64,000 nt of DNA. Source: Parus major. Its lineage: Eukaryota > Chordata > Aves > Passeriformes > Paridae. The translations under genes were made by a program, and so were the position numbers. Shown here piece by piece: positions 1 through 11,180 of the stretch (the stretch's first letter is position 1; the number at the start of each line of letters is the position of its first letter). The notes below the pieces were generated by a model, which was not told the origin of the DNA, did not search any database, and saw only the letters and a program-made list of their open reading frames with translations. Where the stretch lies: NCBI RefSeq assembly GCF_001522545.3, contig NC_031770.1:109769290-109833289 (forward strand). The letters run 5' to 3'.

Positions 1-1637
1 CAGGGGCTGAGGTGCCTCGTGGGGCTGTTGCAATCAATGTCACCGTTGTCCCCATGCAACACCTCTTGTGACACCCATGGCACAGCAGCAACGGGCTGTG
101 GGGCCAGCTGGGAAATCCTTGGGATGGGGGTTGTGGGCACAGGCACCAGAGCAGTCCTGGGGGAACTGAGTCCTTCTTCCAGACTGGTTTGGCTTGGAAG
201 GGACCTGAATGCACATAAGATTCCACCCCTTGCCATGGTCAGGGACACCTTCTGCTCTCCCAGGTTGCTCCTAGCCCTGTCCAACCTGGCCTTGAACACT
301 TCTAGTGGCGTAGTATCCACAGCTTCTCTGGGTAACCTGTGCCAGGGCCTCATCACCCTCAGAGCCAAGCATTCCTTCCCAATATCTGGTGTAACCCTGT
401 CCTGTGAGTTTGAAGCCATTCTCCCTTTTCCTGTCACTTCAGGCCCTGCCCCAAAGTCCCTTTCCAGATTTTTTGGATTTCCTTGGGGCACTGGATGGGG
501 CTCCAAGGTCTCCCCAATCCCTTCTCCAGGCTGGACACCCCCAGATAACTCGATCTCGATGGTTTTGGCATTTATGAGTCTGCTTTTTGAGTAAGGCAGA
601 AAATGAAATAATATTTTGAGCCTTCTGCTTCCTAACTCCATCACTGGGCAGAGTTTTGCTGCCAAGCCATGGCCCTGAGACAAATCTGAAATATTTTGTC
701 AATGATGTCATGTGTTTTGGAGAAAGACAGTTGCAGGATAGAGGCATCTTCATAGGAAGTGAGAGGTGGATACAGTTACCCAGCGAAACAGGATAGAAGC
801 AAATGCCAATAAACAACAGCCTGGCATCTCTGCCAAGTGCTTTGTACCTAGCTAGAAATCTGGAATTGGCCAGGGTGGCATCCTTGGATAGAGAAATCTT
901 TATCAGTAGGACCAGAGCCACTCACTATGAACACACATGTTCATGGATCATGATGATGGAGGCATTTTCCAGAGAGGGTAAGGTCAGCCTTAGCAGAGGA
1001 AAGGCATTCTAACCTCAAGTTGTGTCCAGGTGGGTGGAGAGGAGAAGACCCCCAGCTCCCACCCTGCAGGACTACCCAGGTTACCCATCTGATCCATAGG
1101 ACCCCTTTGTGATGCCACCTTGAGGGACACCTGCACAGCTCCCCTGGGAGATCTGTTTTCATCTAAAGCCCACAAAAGTCTCCCTGAGGTGTCCCCATGG
1201 GATCACCCCAAGTGCTAACGAGGGCAAGGGAGTCCCTCCCTGCCAGGTGGTGGGATGGGGTGTGGAGCAGCAGAGCTCCCAGCAGGGTCTCTGGTAAGGA
1301 GTGTTACAGGGGACCCAGGGCATCCAGCTGGGGAATGAGAGGTTTTAACCATTCCTGTTTTCCCACAAAAAGATATCTGCACAGTAAGAAATAAGGGATT
1401 TTGGCATCTGAACACATTCCCACAAAGGGAAGCTGAGCTCTTTTAGCCAGCCTTTCTCTTGGCACTGTAGGTTAAGGTCTGTGTAGACCTGAGAGCTGTA
1501 TGGCTCAGAAAAACTCAAATTAAGGAGCAGTTTGCACCATAAATTGTTGCCCTCTGGGGTTTGTGTGTCAAATCCCAGGCAGGATCATGACCCAAGTTTC
1601 AATGCATGTTTCAGTGACCAATGCTAAGCAACAACAA
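1..1637. other. Left flank, no gene seen
   Basis: Apart from a CR1 fragment (about 183-575) I see no signal exon, six-cysteine exon or RNA gene here. The longer open frames overlap the CR1 copy or lack any recognisable motif. This is the downstream side of AvBD2, whose poly(A) signal is at 1638-1643. Confidence 0.5.
183..575 (-). repeat. CR1 LINE 3' fragment
   Basis: Antisense CR1 3' region: a degenerate 'tggtttggcttggaagggacc' start, then the 'cagggacaccttc' and 'ccaggttgctcc' blocks and a remnant of the upstream 'cctgtcactt' region. Confidence 0.8.
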
Positions 1638-1643
1638 TTTATT
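1638..1643 (-). other. Poly(A) signal of AvBD2
   Basis: AATAAA on the minus strand, about 158 bases after the AvBD2 stop codon and the first such hexamer downstream of it. Confidence 0.55.
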
Positions 1644-1800
1644 TAGAAGGAGGGAAAGCAATACAGAGCACATTTGGGTTTACTCTATATCATAAAGCCT
1701 TTTGCATTGGCAATGAAAGGGGTTTGAGGCTTTGCAGCAGGATCCAGTGGGTTTAGGAGTAGGGAGATTCCATGCAAATTTGTAGGCTTAGAAGAAATTT

Positions 1801-2822
1801 TCATTGCTCTTCAATGAATGGCTCATCAACATTTCTTAAGTTCCATGGCCTGCAAAAAGGAAAAAAATCAGATTTTCTTTCTGTTTATATTCCCTCCCTA
1901 CTCACTCTCAGCCCATGCTTTTTTCCCTCCTGGACACAAATTCTTCCCAAAATAATTCATGTCATTTGTAGTCATGTTGGGACAGCTCTCTGCAATCATA
2001 ACTGTGAGAAAGGAGACTCTTTCCCTGTTGTTTCAGGAAAAGCAGGGAATTAAATTGGTATCCTTAGATTCTGGAGTGTATTCATTCATGACTGAAAATA
2101 GAAGCCTGTTTTTCATATGATAATTTAATTTTGTAACAAATTTTACAACAAAAACTTCACCCTGTGCCTGAGAGCATTTTCCAAATATTACTTTGGCAAC
2201 ATTAACACTTGAGTCAACTCAGAACACTTGACTATCGTCATGGCATAATAGCTCTTTTTTTCCCCTTATACCAAATTTAAATATTCAGGAGCACCTTGGG
2301 GTTTAGGAGACAGGCAAAATATTTAATATTTCTCTGCTCATCCTGCAGATGAGCCTTGGTGAACACCAAACTCACGGTTTGCAGCAGGAGCGGAACCCAA
2401 AGCAGCTCCCAACTTTAACCAGGTGGAAGGGACATCCTCCAAAGTGACAGCTCCCTCCTCTACAGAATATCATTTCCCTCCGGGGCGAAGACAAACCTGC
2501 AACAAGAACAAAATATTTCCTTCCCCCTTGCTCTTCAGGGCAGGGAATTGCAGTGGAAGAGTTTCTCATTCCTTTGTCACCAACATCCCGCCCTGGCTCT
2601 TTCAGAAGGCCGTGTGGGTGGTGAGGTTACAAAGCAGGTGTAGCACAAGCACTGGGCTGATTGATTCATTCCTGACTGGCTTCTACCAGTTTGAAATAGA
2701 AGTGTTTAAATGTGCTGGGAATTTTGCACAAAAATCCCTTTCTAGCATCTCTTTCCCATCTTACCTGGAGAAACCTGGAGCGCCAAGAAGAGGAGGGAAA
2801 AGAGCAGGTAAAGGATCTTCAT
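1801..2822 (-). CDS. AvBD2: Avian beta-defensin 2
   Basis: Secreted cationic antimicrobial peptide of the beta-defensin family. I join three coding exons: 2822-2765 (58 bases, signal peptide MKILYLLFSL...), 2496-2376 (mature peptide) and 1849-1801 (tail and stop). All use GT-AG borders, and the phases give 75 residues. The mature exon has FCRGGSCHFGGCP and SCFGFRSCC with spacing C-X4-C-X4-C-X9-C-X5-CC, the same as chicken AvBD2. The last exon follows a strong pyrimidine tract and reads P-P-W-N, matching chicken's W-P-W-N, but then continues for 12 residues (LRNVDEPFIEEQ), whereas the chicken protein stops after one more. The added tail is acidic and lowers the net charge. The exon with the ATG has an acceptor at 2845-2844, so a separate 5' UTR exon lies upstream. 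AvBD2 identity is very sure; the tail depends on the inferred last exon. Confidence 0.93.
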
Positions 2823-3109
2823 GGCTGAGGATTTGCTGTGGCACTGTTGGGAAAAAACACCAAGAAAGGCTAAAGACAGACAGTTCCTGGGATCTGCAGT
2901 CTCCTGAACACTGTGTTAATAAAAATTACATTTATATTAATTTTGTCTTCAAGCTTTCAAAAATAATCAGTAAAACCCATAGGAAATCCTGACTATTGTG
3001 TGGGGCAAAATGTTTTCAGGACATGTGATCATTAAGTTATTTTAATAGTTTGGTTGCTCAGATTTCTTTTCCATTTTGCAAATAGTCCTTAGTGAGAACA
3101 CAATGTTGG

Positions 3110-3235
3110 GATCCCAGAATGGTTTGGATTGGAAGGAACCTTGAAACCCATCTTGTTCCACCCCCTGGGGCTAAGATACCTTCCACTAAACCAGTTTGTT
3201 CACAATTCCATCCAGCCTGGTCTTGAATATTTCCT
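3110..3235 (-). repeat. CR1 LINE 3' fragment
   Basis: Short antisense CR1 tail in the AvBD2 5' UTR intron, starting 'cccagaatggtttggattgg'. It is truncated after the 'tccagcctggtcttgaatat' block. Confidence 0.8.
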
Positions 3236-4270
3236 TAACTTTATTTTTAGCTAAATGATTTAACCTAGTAAATAAACAACATAAAACAAAATTAGGTGAA
3301 AATACTGTAAAAACTACAAACTTCAGGAAAAAATAAGTTCATTTTGTAATGTTTAAATTTATCAAGAGATCAATTTGCTCAACGTCTCCAGTCTTAGTCT
3401 ACAGGCAGCAGTTCTAGAATGGAAATCAACAATCAAATAAATTCCCATTTGAAAATAAAATTTTAAAAGCAAACATATGATACCTTCATTGGAAGAGTTT
3501 AAACTAATATTAGGGTTTATAGGATAAGAGAGCCTATAAGAGCACTTATGGATAAAGGAGGGGCAGTTAATGTTTCATATCCTGGTATGAGGAATGTTCT
3601 GATCTGTCAGAAATTATAGTCTCTCAAGCAAGGAATGGAAGTGAGATTGTGCTGAAATATGGTGACCCAAAAATGTTTCAAAATTAGTATTAGAAATTTA
3701 CCTAAGTTTCTATATATTTGGAAATATCAGGAGAAATAAGGAGACAAAGTGAACAATTCTGAAAATGAAATAAGGGTTTTAACATCGAGACATTAATAAA
3801 AAATACTATATATAAAATATGTATTATATACCGTACTAAAATATAAAAATATATAAATAATATATAATTTTATACCTATTAAGCCTTATGCAAATATTTT
3901 ATTATTATTTATAATATCTTTCTATTCCACAGCTATATATTTAATGGAAATATACAGATAGAGACATGTACATTTCTACTGAGAGGTCAGGAATTTCTCT
4001 GGACCACAGACCTCTCTAAAGTAACCCAAACCAAACAGTTATTTTTTTTTCCTAGGATTTAGGAAGCAGAAATTTTTATTAAAGCTTTCTATATATTAGC
4101 ATATATTTGAACTACTTATTCAACATGTCCAGTTCTCTGAAATCTTAAGTTTACCTTTTCTAGTTACAATACAAATTAAAGTTAATAACACAGAGGTTTG
4201 GGAGTTTGTTTTGGAGATGAGTTTTTGAGGAAAAAAATAAAGCTGACATCGAAAAGAACTGAGACATTAC

Positions 4271-4363
4271 CAGGTATCAGGTGAGCCCTGAAGCCAAACA
4301 CGACTTGCTCGTGGTCCCTTCCCTCCTGAAGACTTTGGCTCTGGGACTGGGATACTCTTTTAT
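4271..4363 (-). promoter_or_regulatory. AvBD2: AvBD2 core promoter and 5' UTR exon
   Basis: A minus-strand TATAAAAGAG (TATAAA at 4363-4358) is followed by about 90 bases ending in a donor, CTG|GTAATG (exon end 4271). The matching acceptor is at 2845-2844, just before the start-codon exon, giving an intron of about 1.4 kb. An ATTGG (inverted CCAAT) element sits upstream near 4430. The exon is inferred from TATA, donor and acceptor placement only. Confidence 0.6.
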
Positions 4364-5119
4364 AAGGTGAGTCCCAAAAGAGACTGATAGGTTCTTTCTC
4401 TTCTCAGACATTCATTGAACCAATCCAAAAAATGCTCTTTTATTTCTGGTGGCATCTAACCCAACCAGAAACCAGCTGCTTTTCGTTTCCCAATTATACA
4501 GCAGGGTTTCTCCCTGAACCTGTTTAAGCTTTTTTCCTGGAAAATCCCATGTTTTTCGTGCAATACCTCTTGTGACACTCCAGTTTGTGTAAGAGACGTT
4601 AACCCACCATGGTATATGTCAAACATCTTGGGACATAAGTTGAACTGTCCCTGCTTAGGAGCAATTTAAAACCTTGCAATACAATCCCAGTTCATTTTCT
4701 GTTCCATAAATACAGAATATAAGAACACGGAATGGATATGTGGAACTAAAACAAATGTCCATTTGCTTCCCAGACAATGGCCACTGAAGATGCCTGAGTG
4801 AAACAAAATGTACAAAAATAAATGTACCAAAATATCAAAATACATTATGGTTATGTCCCTGGACACCCAGATGATGGGAAATACGAAAATTTATGCAAAT
4901 CCCATGCCAGAGGATGTCTTTAGACTCTCAGGCCCCAAAGCTTCTGCTTGAGTTGTTTTTTTTCCAGGACTCTGGTTGATTTTTTGATACTTCTGGCTCC
5001 TAGTTGATCATTCCAAAACCACATTATGCCTTAGATGAGCATTCAGTTTCTGGTTATCTCCTCTCAGTCTGCCAGACGTTGACCTGTGCTTCTTCTGCCA
5101 TGGGAAGTAGCACCCAGCT

Positions 5120-5560
5120 TCTGCATGGATGGAGCACCTCTCCTGTAAAGAGGTGGAGAGAGCCAGGGGTGTTCAGCCTGGAAAAGAGAAGGCTCCAGGG
5201 AGACCTTGGACTTCATCTTGGTATCTAAAGGGGGATAATGAAAAGGAAGGAGAGGGACTTTTTATATGGGCAGATAGTGACAAGACAAAGGGAAATGGTT
5301 TTAACTGGACAAAAGGCAGGTTTGCATTACATGTGAAGAAGAAATTCTTCCCTGCAAGGATGGCGATGCTCTAACACAGGTTTCCCAGAGAAGCTGTGGC
5401 TTCCCCACCCCTGGAAGTGTTCAAAACCAGGTTGTATGGAGCTTGGAGGAACCTGAAATAGTGGAAGGTGTCTCTGTCTACATTGGGAAGTTTGGAATGA
5501 AATGGTCTTTAAGGTCCCTTGGAATACAAACCATGCTATTCTTCTATGCTTCTAAGATAT
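5120..5560 (+). repeat. CR1 LINE 3' end
   Basis: Sense CR1: 'agaggtggagagagccaggg' region, then 'cccagagaagctgtggcttcc', 'tggaaggtgtct' and 'ctttaaggtccctt', ending in a decayed ATTCT-type tail near 5550. Confidence 0.85.
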
Positions 5561-5849
5561 TAATTGCTTTTTCAGATCATATTTTACTTTAAACCTCCCT
5601 TCAGTCAACAAACAAATATTGTTCATGCAGTATTTTGACATGATTTATGAAGTACATCATAATAGATGATGAAACATTTGCTAATTCAAGTGATTGGTGT
5701 TTATAATTGACCAAGACCTCTGAAAATGACACCGTATCTTACAGAACCTTTAGTACCAAAATCAAACTGAAATATTTTCATTGCTGACTGGCAGTTTACC
5801 TCTTAGTCCTGTAATTTTTTTCATTGCTTTGATATTAAGTTCTTAAGTA

Positions 5850-5985
5850 GAAGCACAGAATAGTCTGAACTGGAAGGGATTTTTGAAAGGTGAATAAGTC
5901 CAAGTCCTCTGCCATGAGCAGGGACATCTTCAATTAGATCAGGTCAGCCCAGAACTTGCTCAGAGCCCTGTCCAAGTATACAGGT
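5850..5985 (-). repeat. CR1 LINE 3' fragment
   Basis: Antisense, degenerate: 'cacagaatagtctgaactgg' start and 'catgagcagggacatcttc' block. It looks older than the other copies. Confidence 0.65.
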
Positions 5986-7984
5986 ACACAGAAGTGTACA
6001 AAAATTATCTATATGCATGTGAAAACATGTCTGCAAACCATTTCCCTTACAAGCATATCCTGACACAGCTTTTTACTCTCTAGATAATTTTGTATGTGAA
6101 CTGTTTCTGCAATAGGAAAAAATGGTAATTGAATTTCTGGTGTGTCTGCCAACATCTGGCCTCTAAACTGAAAAATGGAGGGAATAAAATTGCAAAAGTT
6201 GCAGTTGCTTCACCTCTTGCCAAGTGTTTGTGGTTAACTTGCCAAATGTTACTCTTACCCAACCCAATTCCTCAAGGAAACAAAGGTGCATCGTTAATTT
6301 TTATTGCCTGTAAGATCCTATGTGCAAATACTGTCAAGGGCTTGGCTTTAACACTGGGCACCCTTGGCCATGTTTAATACAAATTTTACTTGGTCCTATG
6401 CAGGCCACCAAAAAGCCTCTGCCTGGACACGGGAAAGGGAGAAGCAGAGGAGATGTGGAGCAATTTTGGCAGAACTCAGCAAGATTTTGGGTTGTGGCTC
6501 TTAGGGTGGACAATCTTTCCATCCCCATCTGCAGCTCCTGCTGTTCTGAGCAAGAGACAATCAGACACTTTCAATTATTATGGTGGGCTCAGCATTTTGT
6601 GTAATAATAGAGTGCTGAGGAGCTGCTGTGCCTGATGCAGCTGGGATATATGCCAAAGGGAAATGTCCTCTAAGGAGACTGCAAAGTGTCTGGACAAGAA
6701 ATGTCTTTTACTCCTTTAAAATCAAGATGTTTGAGTAATTTTACCAAAATCACCTTCCAGAGAAGAAGGAGGATCTTATCTCCACCTTAGGAGTTTGTAT
6801 CTAGCACAGAAGATGAAGCAATTAGGAGCAAAAAGGAGAACCTTAAACTCTGCTCCTAGTAGTTTACTCTTGAAAATAAAAAAGGAAATATTAGGGACAT
6901 GTTTCAGTAGCATTGCCCCTAATTAAAGTGCTTCAAACTGTATATAGGATGTACTTAATCAAGCTCAATACTTTAATGATTATGCTATCATCTTGAGTAA
7001 ATGGTGAAATTAACATCTGCATTAACAATTCTGACTCCATCTTTTGACCTGACAGCTAATTAAAGGTACTGGGGTACAAGGGCAGAGTCTCCTTTCTTTT
7101 TTGAGAACCACAATGTGACTGGCAGTGATGTGTGTGAGATCAAAGCTCCAGGGCACAGGTACCCCAAAGTTTCTAAAATTCAAAGAACCTTTGTAAACCA
7201 AAACAAATCTTCTAGATTAAAATGCCAGGAGTAATCTCACCAAATTTCAGATATCCTAAAAGGAAATATCAAAGTACAAACTATTTTCACTGCTCTTCCT
7301 TTATGGCTAATGGAGACTGTTCTATGGACTTTTATTAGACATTTGCAATAAGATTGTTAGAAATAAAACAGAAGTAACAGTAGGGATAGAAGAAACCCAA
7401 AAACGTTGCAAGTGAAGGTGTTTTGCAATAAGAGCCACAAGCACTAGTTCTGCTGAACAACACAAGTGGCAGCTGTGTCTCTCACAGAGCCAGAATTTGC
7501 TCTTCAGAGGGTTTTTTAAAATATGTTGTCACCTCTCCAAACCCACCCAGAAAGTCATTAGGAGTCCAAACCATCTGAGTTTGGTAACATATTCCTCTGG
7601 GCACTGATGTGTGACTGTTCAGCAACTGCTCTTGAAGAGATAACAACCAAATCACTAACATCCATTACTCTTGGGTATTTTATTCTCTCTCCCTTTTTTT
7701 TCACTTTTTTTCTCCTGTTTTGTGTTGCTGATATGATTCAAAATATTCCCGGTTTTACTTTGCATAAGGTCCAATCAGAAGTAAAATTTCTCAGATGCCT
7801 TCAGGCCCCCTGAAGGAAACATCTGGAGGTATCTTGGCTTTATCTACACTGCTAGACCATGAGGGCAAGGAAAAATAGGCAGAAGCACAGATTCCAACCT
7901 GTATTTGGTTTCTTGCAATGAGAAAGGAAGGTCCACTTTGAGATTGCAATGACTGCTCCTTTTGGTACAGAGGGCTCCTTATTT

Positions 7985-8200
7985 GTAGAATTGCAGAATG
8001 GTTTGGGTTGGAAGTGACCTTAAAAATTGTCTCAACCCCTAGCAAGAGCAAGAACACCTTCCACTATCCCAGGTTGCTCCAAGTCCTGTCCAGTCTGGCC
8101 TTGGACACTTCCAGGGATGGAACAGCCACAGCTTCTCTGGGCACCCTGTGCCAGGGCCTCACCTCCCTCACAGGGAAAATGTTTCCCTCCTTCCCTACAA
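7985..8200 (-). repeat. CR1 LINE 3' fragment
   Basis: Antisense copy starting 'ttgcagaatggtttgggttg' and running to 'tcacctccctcacaggga'. It lies just past the AvBD7 poly(A) signal. Confidence 0.85.
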
Positions 8201-8244
8201 AGAATCACCCAAGGTTCAACCACATGAATGCCACCATAACTGAT

Positions 8245-8250
8245 TTTATT
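8245..8250 (-). other. Poly(A) signal of AvBD7
   Basis: AATAAA on the minus strand, about 195 bases after the AvBD7 stop codon. Confidence 0.55.
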
Positions 8251-8445
8251 AAAGGAGAGGAAAGAAATAGTTTCCACAGTGTTGTCTGGTTCATGTTTGT
8301 GATATTTTCTTCACTGCAAGGGAAGATTATGACAGCTTTTCATTGCAGCAGGAACTGGTGCCACCAGGAGCGAGGGATTCAGGGTGATTCCCAGGAGCCT
8401 TTCAGCAGAAGCAGGAAGGATTTCCAAGGCAAATCCAGGGATTTT

Positions 8446-8971
8446 TCAGCTACTCCATCCCCTGCATGAAGAAAAGAGAGGCTCAGGCTACCCACCTGTA
8501 GGTTTTCTGCAGAGTTGTTTTCCTTATCTCATGGGATCAGAGCAGAGGCTGCCATGAGATGCGAATTCCCCCTCTACACCAGCAGGTTTGGCACCAGAGA
8601 AGTGAGAGAGGTGGCAGGAGCTGTGCCTCTGAGATGTGGCTCTGGAGAAAAGGTAATGAGGAAATGAGCCATTCCCACAGAGATCCCTGCATTTCTACTC
8701 ACCTTCTGCAGCAAGAATATCCATTACTACACTCTCCAATCCAGTAATACGGACGACGACAAATCCGTGGGAAGCAGATTCCGTTTTGGGCCAAACAGGA
8801 ATTATCTAGCCTAGGAAACACTTGTTGTCCTGCACAGCACAAAGAGGAGTCATTTACCATGAAAATGATCAAAAGTGAATACATTCTTCTTCTTTACTCC
8901 CCTCACTCCTTACCTGCAGCCCCTTGGAGCATCAGCAAGAGGACAACCAGGAGCACGTGAAGGATCCTCAT
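8446..8971 (-). CDS. AvBD7: Avian beta-defensin 7
   Basis: Secreted beta-defensin. Coding exons: 8971-8914 (58 bases, signal peptide MRILHVLLVV...), 8829-8703 (mature peptide) and an 16-base exon 8461-8446 (ends R-G-W-S-S, stop), total 66 residues. The last exon follows a clear pyrimidine tract plus CAG, and its product lines up with chicken AvBD7's R-G-W-R-S. The mature exon carries NGICFPRICRRPYYWIGEC, almost the chicken sequence. Cysteine spacing is C-X6-C-X4-C-X9-C-X5-CC, one residue shorter in the last loop than chicken AvBD7 (X6). By residue count the mature peptide is about +4. The mature peptide begins Q-Q after the signal exon, so pyroglutamate at the N terminus is possible, as for chicken AvBD7. 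AvBD6 is the closest alternative, but the FPxICRRPYYWIG block is specific to AvBD7. Confidence 0.92.
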
Positions 8972-9822
8972 GGCCACAGCTGGGGTGTGAATTCTTTACC
9001 TGCACTGAGCAGAGAGCACAAGGTTGAATAACACTGGACAGAGCATTCTCACTTGACCAGGAGATGAGGAACTGCTGTAAAAATGTGCCCGGAGACACCA
9101 AAGCCAAAATCTTTCTCCAGTGGATTTGGACAAAGAGCAGAGCGAAAACTTCATCCTTGGAGATATTAGCAGTTTCAGGGAATGCATCTCTAAACAGCCT
9201 GACCTAATTAGTACCACTTTAAGCACAGATTCAGACTAGAAACTCCTGGATTAGCTCAAAACCTAAATTATTCTGGGATTATATGCTGTTTTGGTGCTGA
9301 TTTTCCTTTTTTTCTCTTCTTTTAATTTTGGTTTTACCGCAGTGAAAAAAAGAAAAGAAAAGATCTTTTCAGCACCAGGCAGGTTACTCTGGTACAGCAT
9401 AGGCCTACAAATTATTCCACTTCCACATATTGAAGAACACAAAGAGTTCAGAGAATGAACCAATACTAATTAAGGTAGCAACTCATTCAAAATGTTACTG
9501 CATTCAGGCAAGACATGGGTCAAAAGGCCAAGCTCATCTGCTGTGCTGGCTGGGTGTGTTTCTGGAGTAAAATAGACATTTTTGTCTCTGATGTCTCAAG
9601 GGAAAGTTCCCAGGTCTCTGTTCCTCTTGGAGATCACCAAACCCACCAACCTGGAAGCCCTGCAAGCAACCAATCCATGGCTCTACAGAACATGTACACA
9701 CAGGAGGCACTTGCTGGAGTAAAGAGAGAGAAATCAAAGCAGAAGGTTGAGACTGATGAAAGGAAAAGATATTTCTAAAGATGGAGAGGTGAGGGTGGCT
9801 CTACAGAACCAGGCAGAGTTAC

Positions 9823-9932
9823 CCGAGGAGGAGGTGGAGGATCACTGCCGCTTCTGTTCTCCCGTGGATGCACCAGACCCAAACACGCCTATAAAGGGTT
9901 GGGGATGACCCAATGCAGTCATTGGCCAATGA
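9823..9932 (-). promoter_or_regulatory. AvBD7: Probable AvBD7 promoter and 5' UTR exon
   Basis: Reading the minus strand there is a perfect ATTGGCCAAT palindrome (9921-9930), then TTTATA (9896-9891) about 25 bases on, then a possible 5' UTR exon ending at G|GTAACT (exon end 9823). A good acceptor (tctctgctcag, AG at 9006-9005) precedes the AvBD7 start-codon exon. The TATA match is imperfect in this direction (a perfect TATAAA reads on the plus strand), so confidence is moderate. Confidence 0.5.
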
Positions 9933-10139
9933 AATAAAAGCCTTTTCCAGCCTTTATTTGGTTTCTTCCAATGAGAAAGGAAGGTTCTCTTGGAGATTGC
10001 TTTCACCACAGAGCCCCTGATCTTTGTGCAATCCATCTGAGATCACCCAAGTTTGTGTAAGGCACATTAGACCACAGGGTGATGTAAAATTTCTGGGAAC
10101 GTGCAGTGAGTGCTCCTTCTGATCCTGAGGGCTCCTCAG

Positions 10140-10375
10140 GTGTAGAATCCCAGAATGGTGTGGGCTGGAAGGGACCTTAAAGATCATCCAATTCCACACC
10201 CTACCATGGGCAGGGACACCTTCCACTGTGCCACATTGCTCAGAGCCTGGTCTGTCCCAGCCTTGAACACCTCCAGGGATGGGGCAGCCACAGCTTCTCT
10301 GGGCAGCCTGTGCCAGAGCCTTACCAGCCTCACAGGGAAAAATTTCCTCTCCTTCCCTGGAAAATAATCACTGGT
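10140..10375 (-). repeat. CR1 LINE 3' fragment
   Basis: Antisense CR1 starting 'agaatcccagaatggtgtgg' and running through 'cagggaaaaatttcctctcc'. Good match to the other young copies. Confidence 0.88.
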
Positions 10376-11120
10376 AATGTCGCCAGCTTCCCCTGGTGAC
10401 TGCTGTGGTGCTCTACAGATCTTCTGGACCAAGGATCCAGGACAACCAGAAACCTTGATGCCTAGAAGGGATCTCAAAACTCTGTAAGGAAGAGGACAGG
10501 AACAGGCTGTGGAAATCGATGTGGATTTTAAGAAATCTCAGTGCTGGGAATATCTTCTTCAATGTTTATCAGCTTTACAGCTGCTTGAGCGTCCTGAACC
10601 AAAAGGCAGCTCAGATGTTCACCTTCAGGTTAGCAAAATCTAGGGTTTGTTCCCAGATGGACCAACTCCACATGGGATAAATCACAGCTTTACAACACAG
10701 TCAGGGAAGCACTGATAAATATTGCTGATGCTTTAGAGATGTAAAGCTCAATTTTGCTCTTTGGCTCTCCAAGCAGCACTTTTATCCTTTTATTTCCAGT
10801 GTTTTGAAAGCAACTGGCAAACTCTGTTTGCTTGTGCCTTCCCTGAGCTGGGGGGTTTTTCCTGTGGGAGAGGTTCAATTCCCAAGGGGAGCAGGGGCAG
10901 CTCACCCCACATCACTGCTCAAAATACCCAACAGCAGATGGGATTTCCAGGCAGGGTTTGGCCAAGTCAGGTCTGGGCACTTTTCCACAGGGCTGTCCAA
11001 GGTCAGTGGATGGACAGCAGGACTGTTCCCACAGGGATTTCAGGCCATTTTTTGCCAGGTGTGGAGGTGCTGTGAGGACAAATGTTGGGCAATCGTACCA
11101 AAGGTCTGTCATCCTTCCTG

Positions 11121-11180
11121 TCATTTGCACAGAGGACGCTGGAGGAAGAGGATGGCAGAGAGAAGTTGAAGGATCCTCAT
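11121..11180 (-). pseudogene. Fossil defensin signal-peptide exon
   Basis: The minus strand reads ATG AGG ATC CTT and encodes MRILQLLSAILFLQ before running to a stop after 19 codons. The start matches AvBD signal exons (MRIL..., leucine-rich, Q near position 15), and an acceptor-like 'gatgtccccag' lies 21 bases upstream, as in intact AvBD exons with a spliced 5' UTR. The usual phase-1 G|GTAAG donor is missing and the hydrophobic core is about two codons short. I could not find a six-cysteine exon within the next 1.8 kb on this strand; one stretch (about 11030-10940) has several Cys codons but not the defensin spacing. It may be a remnant of AvBD4, AvBD5 or AvBD6. Chance resemblance is possible. 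Confidence 0.45.

Larger units (their letters stand above)
4370..8240. other. Intergenic AvBD2-AvBD7
   Basis: AT-rich DNA with two CR1 fragments (about 5120-5560 plus strand, 5850-5985 minus) and one bordering AvBD7 (7985-8200). I find no defensin signal exon, CC-ending mature exon or RNA gene. Confidence 0.5.

Noticed and set aside
10912..11130. Cys-containing frame just below the fossil signal exon
   Set aside because: The cysteines do not follow the defensin spacing, so I do not claim it as the matching mature exon.
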